A stretch of DNA of 16,683 nt, from assembly GCA_009774585.1 (NCBI GenBank), contig VSOA01000056.1, positions 1 through 16,683 of the forward strand, given 5' to 3'. Positions within the stretch are counted from its first letter, which is position 1, and each line of letters begins with the position of its first letter. This stretch comes from Lachnospiraceae bacterium. Its GTDB lineage: Bacteria > Bacillota > Clostridia > Lachnospirales > Lachnospiraceae. A program made the translations under genes and the position numbers. Under the pieces are notes generated by a model that searched no databases, was not told where the DNA came from, and saw nothing but the letters and a program-made list of their open reading frames with translations. Below are positions 7,385-14,565 of this stretch, piece after piece.

Positions 7385-9055
7385 CTAGTTTCTCGGTATT
7401 TCTAAGACGGCTCCTCTGTTGCCGCTTGTGACCATCTCTCTGTATCTTGCCAGATAACCGCTCGTAACTTTCGGCTCCCTCGGCTGCCACTTAGCTTTTC
7501 TTGCTGCCATCTCTTCATCCGAAACCTTAACATCCAGTTTCATATTGGGAATATCGATACTAATGAGATCGCCTTCCTCCACCAGTGCAATCGGTCCGCC
7601 CACTGCCGCCTCAGGAGATACATGTCCGATGGACGCCCCGCGAGAAGCACCAGAAAATCTTCCGTCTGTGATAAGCGCTACGCTGGAACCCAGCCCCATA
7701 CCCGCAATCGCGGAAGTAGGATTGAGCATTTCTCTCATACCCGGACCGCCCTTAGGTCCTTCATAGCGGATAACGACTACATCCCCTTCTACAATACGAC
7801 CGCCTTTGATTGCTTCAATAGCATCTTCCTCACACTCAAATACTCTTGCCGGTCCCTCGTGAACCATCATCTCTTCCACTACCGCGGAACGTTTTACCAC
7901 ACTGCCGTCCGGTGCAAGGTTGCCCTTTAATACGGCAAGTCCGCCCGTAGCGCTATACGGATTGTCCACAGTCCTGATCACTTCCGGATTCTTATTTATC
8001 GCATCCTTTATGTTCTCGCCAATCGTAACACCCGTTACAGTCATGCATTCCGTATGCAGAAGTCCGATATCAGCCAACTCCTTCATGACCGCATAAACAC
8101 CGCCCGCCTCATTCAAATCTTCCATATAAGTAGGTCCTGCCGGTGCTAAGTGACACAAATTCGGTGTTTTCTCACTAATCTCATTCGCATAAGCAATATC
8201 GAAGTCAAAGCCAATTTCATGAGCAATCGCCGGAAGATGCAGCATGGAATTGGTAGAACATCCCAGAGCCATATCCACAGTTAGGGCATTCAATATCGCA
8301 TCTTTGGTCATAATATCTCTCGGACGGATATTTTGTTCAAACAATTTCATTACCGCCATACCGGCATGTTTCGCCAACTTAATTCTCTCGGAATACACTG
8401 CGGGAATCGTTCCGTTGCCGCGAAGCCCCATACCGAGCACCTCTGTCAGGCAGTTCATGGAATTCGCCGTGTACATACCGGAACATGAACCGCAGGTCGG
8501 ACATGTTTTTGCCTCGAACTCTTTCAACTCTTCGTCGCTCATCATCCCTGCCGCATGAGAACCGACCGCTTCAAACATGGAAGATAAACTTCTCTTCTGT
8601 CCATGTACATGACCGGCAAGCATAGGTCCGCCGGAAACAAATACTGTGGGGACATTGATACGCGCCGCCGCCATAAGGAGTCCCGGCACATTCTTATCAC
8701 AGTTAGGAACCATCACTAACGCATCAAACTGATGTGCCAGCGCCATACATTCCGTAGAATCCGCAATCAGGTCTCTTGTCACCAATGAATATTTCATTCC
8801 GATATGTCCCATAGCAATGCCGTCACATACCGCAATCGCCGGGAACACCACCGGTACACCGCCTGCCTCGGCAACACCCAGCTTAACGGCTTCTACAATC
8901 TTATCGAGGTTCATATGTCCCGGTACAATCTCATTGTAAGAACTGACAATACCTACCATCGGCTTGCCCATCTCTTCCTCTGTAAATCCTAATGCGTTAA
9001 ATAAACTCCTGTGCGGCGCCTGCTGTACGCCCGCTTTTACGTTATCACTTCTCAT
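7385..9055 (-). CDS. ilvD: Dihydroxy-acid dehydratase
   Basis: IlvD dehydrates 2,3-dihydroxy-3-methylbutanoate (and the isoleucine analogue) to the 2-keto acid using an iron-sulfur cluster. I choose ATG 9055 (556 residues): the AAGGAG site at 9063-9068 is 7 nt from it, but only 1-2 nt from an in-frame ATG at 9061. Seen motifs are SYNEIVPGH (about 39-47), the first IlvD/Edd signature NCDKNVPGLLMAA with C119, the Cys cluster TCPTCGSCSGMY (about 184-195), and the second signature LITDGRFSGASRGASIGHVSPEA near the C-terminus. GCSTNSMLHLPAIA in the middle also fits. The gene lies between a membrane glycosyltransferase-like gene (65 nt upstream) and ilvB (24 nt downstream) and is read from the leuB promoter or one internal to the operon. 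Confidence 0.97.
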   Translation of the reverse strand: MRSDNVKAGVQQAPHRSLFNALGFTEEEMGKPMVGIVSSYNEIVPGHMNLDKIVEAVKLGVAEAGGVPVVFPAIAVCDGIAMGHIGMKYSLVTRDLIADSTECMALAHQFDALVMVPNCDKNVPGLLMAAARINVPTVFVSGGPMLAGHVHGQKRSLSSMFEAVGSHAAGMMSDEELKEFEAKTCPTCGSCSGMYTANSMNCLTEVLGMGLRGNGTIPAVYSERIKLAKHAGMAVMKLFEQNIRPRDIMTKDAILNALTVDMALGCSTNSMLHLPAIAHEIGFDFDIAYANEISEKTPNLCHLAPAGPTYMEDLNEAGGVYAVMKELADIGLLHTECMTVTGVTIGENIKDAINKNPEVIRTVDNPYSATGGLAVLKGNLAPDGSVVKRSAVVEEMMVHEGPARVFECEEDAIEAIKGGRIVEGDVVVIRYEGPKGGPGMREMLNPTSAIAGMGLGSSVALITDGRFSGASRGASIGHVSPEAAVGGPIALVEEGDLISIDIPNMKLDVKVSDEEMAARKAKWQPREPKVTSGYLARYREMVTSGNRGAVLEIPRN

Positions 9056-9120
9056 AAACATTCTCCTTATCCCCTGTTTTGTCTTCCATTTTTATTAAAA
9101 AATCATTTGAATATCATCTG

Positions 9121-10776
9121 TTATTTATTTGCATATACAACAAATCTTTCATTCTCATAGACTGCTTCCATATTGTGCGTCACGTCTGATGCTTCAAACT
9201 GTTCCGGCGTCAAATATAGTTTCCAGTCATCACCACTCCAATCGGTAATATCCGTATTGTATTGAAGCAGCAGATATTTGTCCGCTAAAACAATCTCTGC
9301 CTCTTCCGGCTGTCTGGTAATTCTCTCCCCACCGATATCATATATAAATAACAGCAGATATTCCTGATCGCAGTCTGTCACTGCAATCTTGTCAGCTCCC
9401 ATTACATCCACATGCCTATATGCATCCTCTATTGCCGCTTCCCTATCACTATACTGCATCCGATAAGCCGGTGTAAACAACAATACTACGCATAATACAC
9501 CTGTAGCAAAGGTCACCGCGGATCCTGCATAAGTCATAACGCCGTCTGAAAGTTTAAAACGCCTCCGCAATAATCTCTGTATCATCTGCCACAACCATGC
9601 TAATGCTAATGCTGCAGTGATTCCTGCAAATGAAAACACCCTGTAATATGGGAGCGAACATTGAATCACCAGCATTAACGGCACACATATGATCCCGACC
9701 ACCAGATAAATCTCCATAAACCGGTCATATGGAATATGTTCCTGAACCAAATCCGTATCCGGTAATCGTTTCTCCTTACTCACGCTTTTTGCCGCTTTAC
9801 GCCTCATGCTTGTGATAATCCGTATCAGCGCTGCGCCCACACATATGAGTAACAACACCGCCAGCACAAGAGCTGCACCTACATAATATTCATTTAAGAG
9901 TCCTCTCATCCAGTCCGCAAACCGAATCCGGAAACTATCTCTGTCAACACTCTGGATATATGGTGTTGCAAGCATGTAATCAACTCCGGTCTTCAATGCC
10001 TGAATGGGAGAATGAAGGATGATAGATACATGTCCCATTCCATAATACGCACTTCCTTCTGTTTTCGTTAAAAGATTGGACCCGATTGCCAGCCATACGA
10101 TACCATAAAGCCCTAGTGTACAGACTGCACTGGCCATAGATGTAAGAATCAGCCATACAAGTTTCCGGTAGCGTTTATGAAACAGTAACACCGCGCCGCC
10201 GGTCAGACAGACCGGAACTACCACATATACGCTGCTCGGTATGGCGTAAAGTGCGATGACCAGACAAATAGCATAAATCAAATAATCCCTAATCCTATTC
10301 CTATTCTCAACCGTAATGTGCAGAAGCATATAAATCGACGTAAGATAACAGAAACTTACGAGCGCATAGCCTCTGCCCTGCACAGCCAGCCAGTTGGTCA
10401 ATTTCATTCCTGTGTATAGAAACACCGGCATAAGCGCCATGCCACGATCGAAGCACATTCTGCCGATCCTGTAAAGTACGATCAACCCTCCCATGCTGCA
10501 CAGATAAGAAACTCCTCGTAAGGCAATCGTTGAATTACCGAAAATATTCAGACAGGCTGACAATACGGAATATCCTATATGATTATTGGGAACCGGCCAG
10601 TGAATTGCCGCATACAAAGGACCTCTGCTGATAAAGTAATAATAGGTATACAACTCGTCATACCACGGTGTGAGCATAAACATGCGCCATCCGTAATATA
10701 CAGCTATACCGATGAAGAACAGTATAAAAACAACTGTTTCCTTATCCGGTTTCTGTCTCATACGCTTCTGTTCCAT
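9121..10776 (-). CDS. Polytopic membrane glycosyltransferase-like protein (GT-C / PMT_2-ArnT type)
   Basis: This 551-residue protein has about ten hydrophobic segments (first about 14-34; last about 415-436) and a soluble C-terminal tail of about 115 residues. Features of lipid-sugar-dependent GT-C enzymes are present. After the first segment comes an acidic pair D40-E41 in PWYDELYTYYYF, the usual catalytic position in the first outer loop. Then NNHIGY (64-69), an LR...GGLIVLYRIGR segment (86-106), and QGRGYALVSF (133-142), the equivalent of the AxRGYAL motif. Such enzymes transfer a sugar from a polyprenyl-phosphate donor to a protein, lipid or glycan outside the membrane; donor and acceptor here cannot be told. 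ATG 10776 follows a weak AGG site, and ATG 10761 is an alternative. It begins 24 nt after the leuB stop, so it is embedded in the leuB-ilvD-ilvB operon, an odd partner. Family-level call is likely, specific function unknown. Confidence 0.8.
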   Translation of the reverse strand: MEQKRMRQKPDKETVVFILFFIGIAVYYGWRMFMLTPWYDELYTYYYFISRGPLYAAIHWPVPNNHIGYSVLSACLNIFGNSTIALRGVSYLCSMGGLIVLYRIGRMCFDRGMALMPVFLYTGMKLTNWLAVQGRGYALVSFCYLTSIYMLLHITVENRNRIRDYLIYAICLVIALYAIPSSVYVVVPVCLTGGAVLLFHKRYRKLVWLILTSMASAVCTLGLYGIVWLAIGSNLLTKTEGSAYYGMGHVSIILHSPIQALKTGVDYMLATPYIQSVDRDSFRIRFADWMRGLLNEYYVGAALVLAVLLLICVGAALIRIITSMRRKAAKSVSKEKRLPDTDLVQEHIPYDRFMEIYLVVGIICVPLMLVIQCSLPYYRVFSFAGITAALALAWLWQMIQRLLRRRFKLSDGVMTYAGSAVTFATGVLCVVLLFTPAYRMQYSDREAAIEDAYRHVDVMGADKIAVTDCDQEYLLLFIYDIGGERITRQPEEAEIVLADKYLLLQYNTDITDWSGDDWKLYLTPEQFEASDVTHNMEAVYENERFVVYANK

Positions 10777-10800
10777 ATAAGTACCTGCAATATCCCAATC

Positions 10801-11892
10801 CTAATTAATTCGTTCTGCCAGCAGAGTACCCATCTCCCTGCACCCTACCTGCTTGCAGCCGTCAGACATAATATCTGTTGTACGGTAACCGTCCTTCAGC
10901 ACCTGTCTTACTGCATTCTCTATGGCATCCGCCTCACAATCCAAATCAAAACTGTACCGCAGCATCATAGCCGCTGAAAGAATCGTCGCTATCGGATTCG
11001 CAATATCCTTTCCCGCAATGTCCGGTGCCGATCCGTGACTCGGCTCATAGAGTCCGAACTTCGTATCGTTTAATGATGCGGAAGCAAGCATTCCAATTGA
11101 ACCGGTCACCATACTTGCCTCATCAGATAAAATATCCCCAAACATATTCTCCGTCAGAATCACATCAAACTGCGCCGGATCTTTTACTAACTGCATCGCA
11201 CAATTATCAACAAGCATATGCTCCAATGTCACTTCCGGATATTCCTTCGCAACTTCATTGACCACGCTGCGCCATAATCTGGAAGACGCGAGAACATTCG
11301 CTTTGTCGACGCTTGTCACTTTCTTCCTTCTCTTCATTGCAATATCAAAGCCCTTAATAGCGATTCGTCTAATCTCATGCTCGTCATATATCAATGTATC
11401 GACCGCGCTTCTTACGCCGTTCTCTTCCAGTATCTTCTTCTCCCCGAAATAGAGACCACCTGTCAGTTCCCTCATAATCAACATATCAAATCCTGCCGCA
11501 GATATTTCTTCTTTCAGCGGACATGCCCCTACCAGTTCATCATAGAGTACTGCAGGCCTTAAGTTGGCAAACAGATTCAATTCTTTTCTGATCGCAAGAA
11601 GCCCTGCCTCCGGTCTTAAGTTCGGAGCAAGTTTATACCATGGGGAAGTCGTCGTGTCCCCACCGATGGACCCCATCAATACCGCATCGGCGCTCTTTGC
11701 TACGGCAACAGCCTCCTCTGTCAGAGGAACGCCATGCACATCTATGGACGCTCCGCCCATGAGAATATCCGTATAGTGCATGTTATGCCCGTAACGCTTT
11801 GCAATAACATCTAATATTTTTTTAGCTTCAGCTACAATTTCCGGTCCGATTCCGTCACCCGGAATACACGTTATTTTTAAATCCATCTTCAT
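10801..11892 (-). CDS. leuB: 3-isopropylmalate dehydrogenase
   Basis: LeuB oxidatively decarboxylates 3-isopropylmalate to 2-oxoisocaproate with NAD, the third step of leucine synthesis. I start it at ATG 11892 (363 residues): AGGAG lies 5 nt upstream. The in-frame GTG 11898 overlaps that site, and ATG 11886 would leave a long spacer. The N-terminus ITCIPGDGIGPEI is diagnostic of the decarboxylating dehydrogenase family. Catalytic Tyr is Y148 in ELTGGLYFGEK, and Lys is K197 in VDKANVL. Substrate Arg residues lie in NLFANLRP (NLRP, about 110-113) and the MREL segment (about 140-143). NMFGDILSDEASM and the NAD loop EPSHGSAPDIAGK complete the fold. It is the first gene of the block and has its own promoter. 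leuA, leuC and leuD are not beside it. Confidence 0.97.
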   Translation of the reverse strand: MKMDLKITCIPGDGIGPEIVAEAKKILDVIAKRYGHNMHYTDILMGGASIDVHGVPLTEEAVAVAKSADAVLMGSIGGDTTTSPWYKLAPNLRPEAGLLAIRKELNLFANLRPAVLYDELVGACPLKEEISAAGFDMLIMRELTGGLYFGEKKILEENGVRSAVDTLIYDEHEIRRIAIKGFDIAMKRRKKVTSVDKANVLASSRLWRSVVNEVAKEYPEVTLEHMLVDNCAMQLVKDPAQFDVILTENMFGDILSDEASMVTGSIGMLASASLNDTKFGLYEPSHGSAPDIAGKDIANPIATILSAAMMLRYSFDLDCEADAIENAVRQVLKDGYRTTDIMSDGCKQVGCREMGTLLAERIN

Positions 11893-11932
11893 CCTCACTC
11901 CTATGTCAATTATCGCAAAATATCACTTATCT

Positions 11933-11961
11933 ATCATAGTCTATTATGCTATAAATTTCAA
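11933..11961 (-). promoter_or_regulatory. Putative sigma-A promoter for the leuB-ilvD-ilvB block
   Basis: On the minus strand TTGAAA (11961-11956) and TATGAT (11938-11933) are 17 bases apart. The predicted start near 11926 leaves a leader of only about 34 nt before ATG 11892. That is too short for a T-box or a leader-peptide attenuator, so any amino-acid control would have to act at the promoter. I see no convincing CodY box here. Confidence 0.55.
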
Positions 11962-12042
11962 GTTAAGTTTATTTTAGGGTGAATATTTGGGGGGGACATT
12001 TGAAGCGATATTTCCGACAGGCAAATATTTCATCGCATATCT

Positions 12043-12071
12043 AAAAAAAGACGAACCTGTACCGATTCGCC
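12043..12071 (-). terminator. Rho-independent terminator after the lipoprotein gene
   Basis: On the minus strand GGCGAATC (12071-12064) pairs with GGTTCGTC (12057-12050) in an 8-bp stem with two G-U pairs and a 6-nt loop. A run of seven T follows (12049-12043). It lies about 50 nt past the lipoprotein stop and separates that gene from leuB. Confidence 0.85.
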
Positions 12072-12120
12072 TTTTCCTATCGCTTATTTTGATATAAACA
12101 ATCGTATTGCTGATTACAGT

Positions 12121-12708
12121 TTAGTTCGCTGTAAAAGCTTTTTCAGCTAATACATTGTCATCAGGGTCTGTGTAGCGCATAATTACCGTACAAGCGCCTT
12201 CCTGTTCAACCACTTCATCGAACTCCTTAACCTGCTCTTTAAATGTATCAGCCTGTGCTTCCAACGCTGCATCAAGGGCTTCTGCAAGACCCTCAACAAC
12301 CATGGAGCTGTCTTCAATCTTGATGATTACCGTAAACTCATTGCCTTTTACCTCAAGGCTGGCAGACATACCTTCTTCTGCAATACTTTCAAACATACTG
12401 TCCAAAACAGGCTTTACACTGGGATCATTATAATAATCTTCCAATGTTGTATACTCACCTGCAGATGAGGAATCCGCTGTATCCTCAGTCTCTGCTTCGG
12501 GTTCCGCTTCAACTTCAGGCTCTACCTCTGCTTCAGGTTCCGCTTCAACTTCAGGCTCTGCCTCTGCTTCAGGTGCAGTATCTTCTGCTGTCTCTTCCAC
12601 CGCAGCGGTATCTGCTGTCTTGGCATCATCACCGCCACATGCGGTTACTGACAATGTAAGTGCTGTGATTGTTGCACATGCAACTAATTTTAATGTTCTT
12701 CTTTTCAT
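12121..12708 (-). CDS. Acidic-repeat lipoprotein with a DUF4854-like C-terminal domain
   Basis: The 195-residue product begins with a type II signal peptide: KRR, a hydrophobic stretch, then the lipobox VTAC with Cys24, so it should be lipid-anchored on the outer face of the membrane. Residues about 38-84 are a low-complexity acidic spacer (alternating Glu, Ala, Pro, Val) that includes two copies of a 36-nt tandem repeat. Residues about 86-195 form a globular domain beginning YTTLEDYYNDPSVKPVLDSM and containing VEGLAEALDAALEAQ and YTDPDDNVLAEKAF. This resembles DUF4854 lipoproteins of Clostridia as I remember them; the role of that family is unknown. A strong AAGGAGG site precedes ATG 12708. 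The gene has its own promoter (12763-12792) and terminator, so it is monocistronic. No catalytic motif is visible; a ligand-binding or structural role cannot be decided. Confidence 0.88.
   Translation of the reverse strand: MKRRTLKLVACATITALTLSVTACGGDDAKTADTAAVEETAEDTAPEAEAEPEVEAEPEAEVEPEVEAEPEAETEDTADSSSAGEYTTLEDYYNDPSVKPVLDSMFESIAEEGMSASLEVKGNEFTVIIKIEDSSMVVEGLAEALDAALEAQADTFKEQVKEFDEVVEQEGACTVIMRYTDPDDNVLAEKAFTAN
12502..12573 (-). repeat. Two tandem copies of a 36-bp coding repeat
   Basis: Positions 12502-12537 and 12538-12573 are identical except for one base (A/G at 12525/12561). A degraded partial copy adjoins at about 12490-12501. Each unit encodes 12 residues of the Glu/Pro/Ala/Val spacer in the lipoprotein. 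Because 36 is a multiple of three, copy number can change by slippage without breaking the frame. Confidence 0.9.
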
Positions 12709-12762
12709 AATTTCCTTTCCTCCTTAACCCCTTATAGAGCAAATATTTTTTACACGATTGTG

Positions 12763-12792
12763 AGATTACCACTATATATGATGTCTTGTCAA
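12763..12792 (-). promoter_or_regulatory. Sigma-A promoter with extended -10 for the lipoprotein gene
   Basis: On the minus strand TTGACA (12792-12787), a perfect -35 box, is followed 18 bases later by TAATCT (12768-12763), which is preceded by TGG, an extended -10 element. A perfect 6-bp inverted repeat, CAATAT-4 nt-ATATTG (12790-12805), overlaps the upstream side of the -35 box and could be an operator. The leader is about 50 nt. Confidence 0.65.
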
Positions 12793-12912
12793 TATCACAA
12801 TATTGTTTTTGGAGAAATGTACAAAAAAAACCATTAAATGAAATACTTTTCTATCCTTTATCACAATAAAATTTACCTAAAATATCCCATATGTTTAAGA
12901 AATATTAAAAGC

Positions 12913-12938
12913 AAAAAGCCGGACACACAGCCCGGCTC
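12913..12938 (-). terminator. Rho-independent terminator after yajC
   Basis: On the minus strand AGCCGG (12937-12932) pairs with CCGGCT (12922-12917) around a 9-nt loop, and the stem is followed by a short T run (12917-12913). It lies about 20 nt past the yajC stop. It shows that secD/secF, which often follow yajC, are not part of this transcript. Confidence 0.82.
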
Positions 12939-12959
12939 TTCAAAGTCATATCAATATTT

Positions 12960-13274
12960 CTATTCCGCATCAGACTTCTCAATCTGTGCCACTGCAGATT
13001 TCTGCATCGGAATACGACAGTTTTTGTTGCTGCCGAATTCAACAATAATCGTATCGTCCGTAATATCAATCACGATACCATAAAACCCGCTCGTCGTAAG
13101 TACGCAGTCACCAACACTCATATCCGCCAGCATTGCTGCCGTTCTCTTCTGCTCTTTCTTCTGAGGGCGAATTAAGAAAAAGTAAAAAATCGCCACCATA
13201 ATTATAAGGTAGGGAAGCATAAGCATTCCCATTCCGCCGGCTGCCGCATCTTCTGCTGTTAATAAAATTCCCAT
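12960..13274 (-). CDS. yajC: Preprotein translocase subunit YajC
   Basis: YajC is a small single-span membrane protein that associates with SecDF in the Sec translocase. I start it at ATG 13274 (104 residues) because GGAGG lies 8 nt upstream; the frame extends 42 nt further to a GTG with no ribosome site, inside a leader hairpin. Residues about 16-35 form the membrane helix (MLMLPYLIIMVAIFYFFLI), followed directly by the family hallmark RPQKKEQK. Then comes the cytoplasmic domain with a VGDCVLTTSGFYGIV segment, matching the family GD-V-T-GG-G-V pattern with one Gly replaced by Ser. The gene follows tgt, the usual neighbour, but has its own promoter and ends at its own terminator. Confidence 0.95.
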   Translation of the reverse strand: MGILLTAEDAAAGGMGMLMLPYLIIMVAIFYFFLIRPQKKEQKRTAAMLADMSVGDCVLTTSGFYGIVIDITDDTIIVEFGSNKNCRIPMQKSAVAQIEKSDAE

Positions 13275-13294
13275 GTATTTTTCCTCCATATATT

Positions 13295-13341
13295 CACAGA
13301 TATATGAAGCATTCACTTCTATGCAACGTCATATATCTATG
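13295..13341 (-). promoter_or_regulatory. Stem-loop in the yajC 5' leader
   Basis: Arms at 13295-13307 and 13329-13341 are complementary over 13 bp, with one G-U pair when read as the minus-strand transcript (ten central pairs are perfect, AGATATATGA with TCATATATCT). The 21-nt loop can form an inner 4-bp stem (13309-13312 with 13321-13324). The structure would begin about 7 nt after the predicted transcript start and end 8-10 nt before the GGAGG ribosome site. It may protect the 5' end or tune translation of yajC. Confidence 0.55.
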
Positions 13342-13354
13342 CAGTCTACAGCAT

Positions 13355-13383
13355 ATCATACATAAAAATCATTAAGAAAACAA
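13355..13383 (-). promoter_or_regulatory. Putative sigma-A promoter for yajC
   Basis: On the minus strand TTGTTT (13383-13378) and TATGAT (13360-13355) are 17 bases apart. The predicted start near 13348 gives a leader of about 74 nt that contains the stem-loop at 13295-13341. A 9-bp AT-only-stem inverted repeat (13372-13380 with 13414-13422) covers the tgt stop and this -35 box; it is too AT-rich to call a terminator with confidence. Confidence 0.5.
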
Positions 13384-13418
13384 GCCTTTTTAACATTTTT
13401 AAATTTTTTTAGATTTTC

Positions 13419-14546
13419 TTAAGATTTCTGCATACCATCCAGTTTTCTTTTCTTATACGCCGCAAATTCTCCGCGGTCGAGTGCGTCTCTGATTTCTTCC
13501 ATCATCGTATTATAGAAATAAAGATTATGCAGAACACACAACCGCATCCCCAGCATCTCTTTGGCTTTGAGAAGGTGTCTGATATACGCTCTCGAATATC
13601 TTCTGCACGCCGGGCAGCCGCATCCTTCTTCAATCGGTCTGTCGTCCATTTCATATTTTGCATTAAAAAGATTTATTTTACCATGATTCGTATATAAATG
13701 CCCATGTCTGCCGTTTCTTGTCGGGTATACACAGTCAAAAAAGTCTACCCCTCGCTCCACAGCCTCCAATATATTTGCCGGCGTTCCGACCCCCATCAGA
13801 TAGGTAGGTTTATTCTGTGGAAGATACGGAACCGTTTCTTCAATGACATGATACATCTGTTCATGACTCTCACCCACTGCAAGCCCGCCGAGTGCATATC
13901 CGTCACAATGAAGTTCTGATATTCTTTTTGCGTGGTCAATTCTGATATCGTCATAGACGGCCCCCTGATTGATACCAAACAGGAGTTGATTCTTGTTGAT
14001 TGTATCCTCCAGCCCGTTTAAACGGCTTATCTCCTTCTTGCAGCGTTCAAGCCATCTTGTTGTGCGTGCCACGGACGCTTCCACATAATGTCTGTCCGCC
14101 ACACTGGATGGACACTCGTCGAACGCCATCGCTATAGTGGAGGCAAGATTCGACTGGATCTGCATACTCTCCTCCGGTCCCATGAAAATTTTTCTACCGT
14201 CTATATGAGAGCTGAAGTAAACTCCTTCTTCCTTTATTTTGCGCAACCCAGCCAGTGAAAAGACCTGAAATCCCCCCGAATCCGTCAGAATCGGTTTATT
14301 CCACGACATAAACTTATGTAAGCCTCCCAACTCCTTTATCACCTGATCACCGGGGCGCACATGCAAGTGATACGTGTTAGACAGCTCTACCTGCGTTCCG
14401 ATTTCTTCCAAGTCCTGTGTAGATACTGCACCCTTAATTGCTGCGACCGTACCTACATTCATAAATACGGGCGTCTGGATAACGCCGTGTACCGTCTCCA
14501 TCTGCGCCCTCTTTGCTCTTCCTTCTTTTTTAAGTATCTTGTACAT
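13419..14546 (-). CDS. tgt: tRNA-guanine transglycosylase (queuine/preQ1 insertion)
   Basis: Tgt exchanges guanine at position 34 of tRNAs for Asp, Asn, His and Tyr with preQ1 or queuine. I start it at ATG 14546 (375 residues, the normal bacterial length) because AAGGAG precedes it; the longer frame to 14642 overlaps the upstream peptidase gene. Catalytic residues are D89 in TDSGGFQVFSL and the nucleophile D271 in FFDCVYPTRNGRHG. The zinc site is C309, C311, C314 and H340 (CxCx2Cx25H). The substrate loop GGLAVGE (220-226) carries Leu-Ala-Val, the form I associate with preQ1-using bacterial enzymes, although some Clostridia use queuine directly. It starts 19 nt after the vanY-like stop, so the two are probably cotranscribed, and it precedes yajC as in many bacteria. 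No other queuosine gene is in the window. Confidence 0.97.
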   Translation of the reverse strand: MYKILKKEGRAKRAQMETVHGVIQTPVFMNVGTVAAIKGAVSTQDLEEIGTQVELSNTYHLHVRPGDQVIKELGGLHKFMSWNKPILTDSGGFQVFSLAGLRKIKEEGVYFSSHIDGRKIFMGPEESMQIQSNLASTIAMAFDECPSSVADRHYVEASVARTTRWLERCKKEISRLNGLEDTINKNQLLFGINQGAVYDDIRIDHAKRISELHCDGYALGGLAVGESHEQMYHVIEETVPYLPQNKPTYLMGVGTPANILEAVERGVDFFDCVYPTRNGRHGHLYTNHGKINLFNAKYEMDDRPIEEGCGCPACRRYSRAYIRHLLKAKEMLGMRLCVLHNLYFYNTMMEEIRDALDRGEFAAYKKRKLDGMQKS

Positions 14547-14565
14547 GTTTCTCCTTGTTACCTTT

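Noticed and set aside
11893..12042. T-box or leader-peptide attenuator upstream of leuB
   Set aside because: The good promoter leaves only about 34 nt of leader and no antiterminator or T-box core is visible.
12490..12580. 36-bp repeats considered as a CRISPR array
   Set aside because: The copies are directly adjacent with no spacers and are in frame within a lipoprotein gene.
12444..12659. Leu/Gln-rich 71-codon plus-strand frame
   Set aside because: It is the antisense reading of the lipoprotein's acidic repeat and reflects low-complexity sequence only.
13372..13422. 9-bp inverted repeat between tgt and yajC as a terminator
   Set aside because: The stem is almost all A-T, the loop is long, and it overlaps the yajC promoter; not convincing as a terminator.
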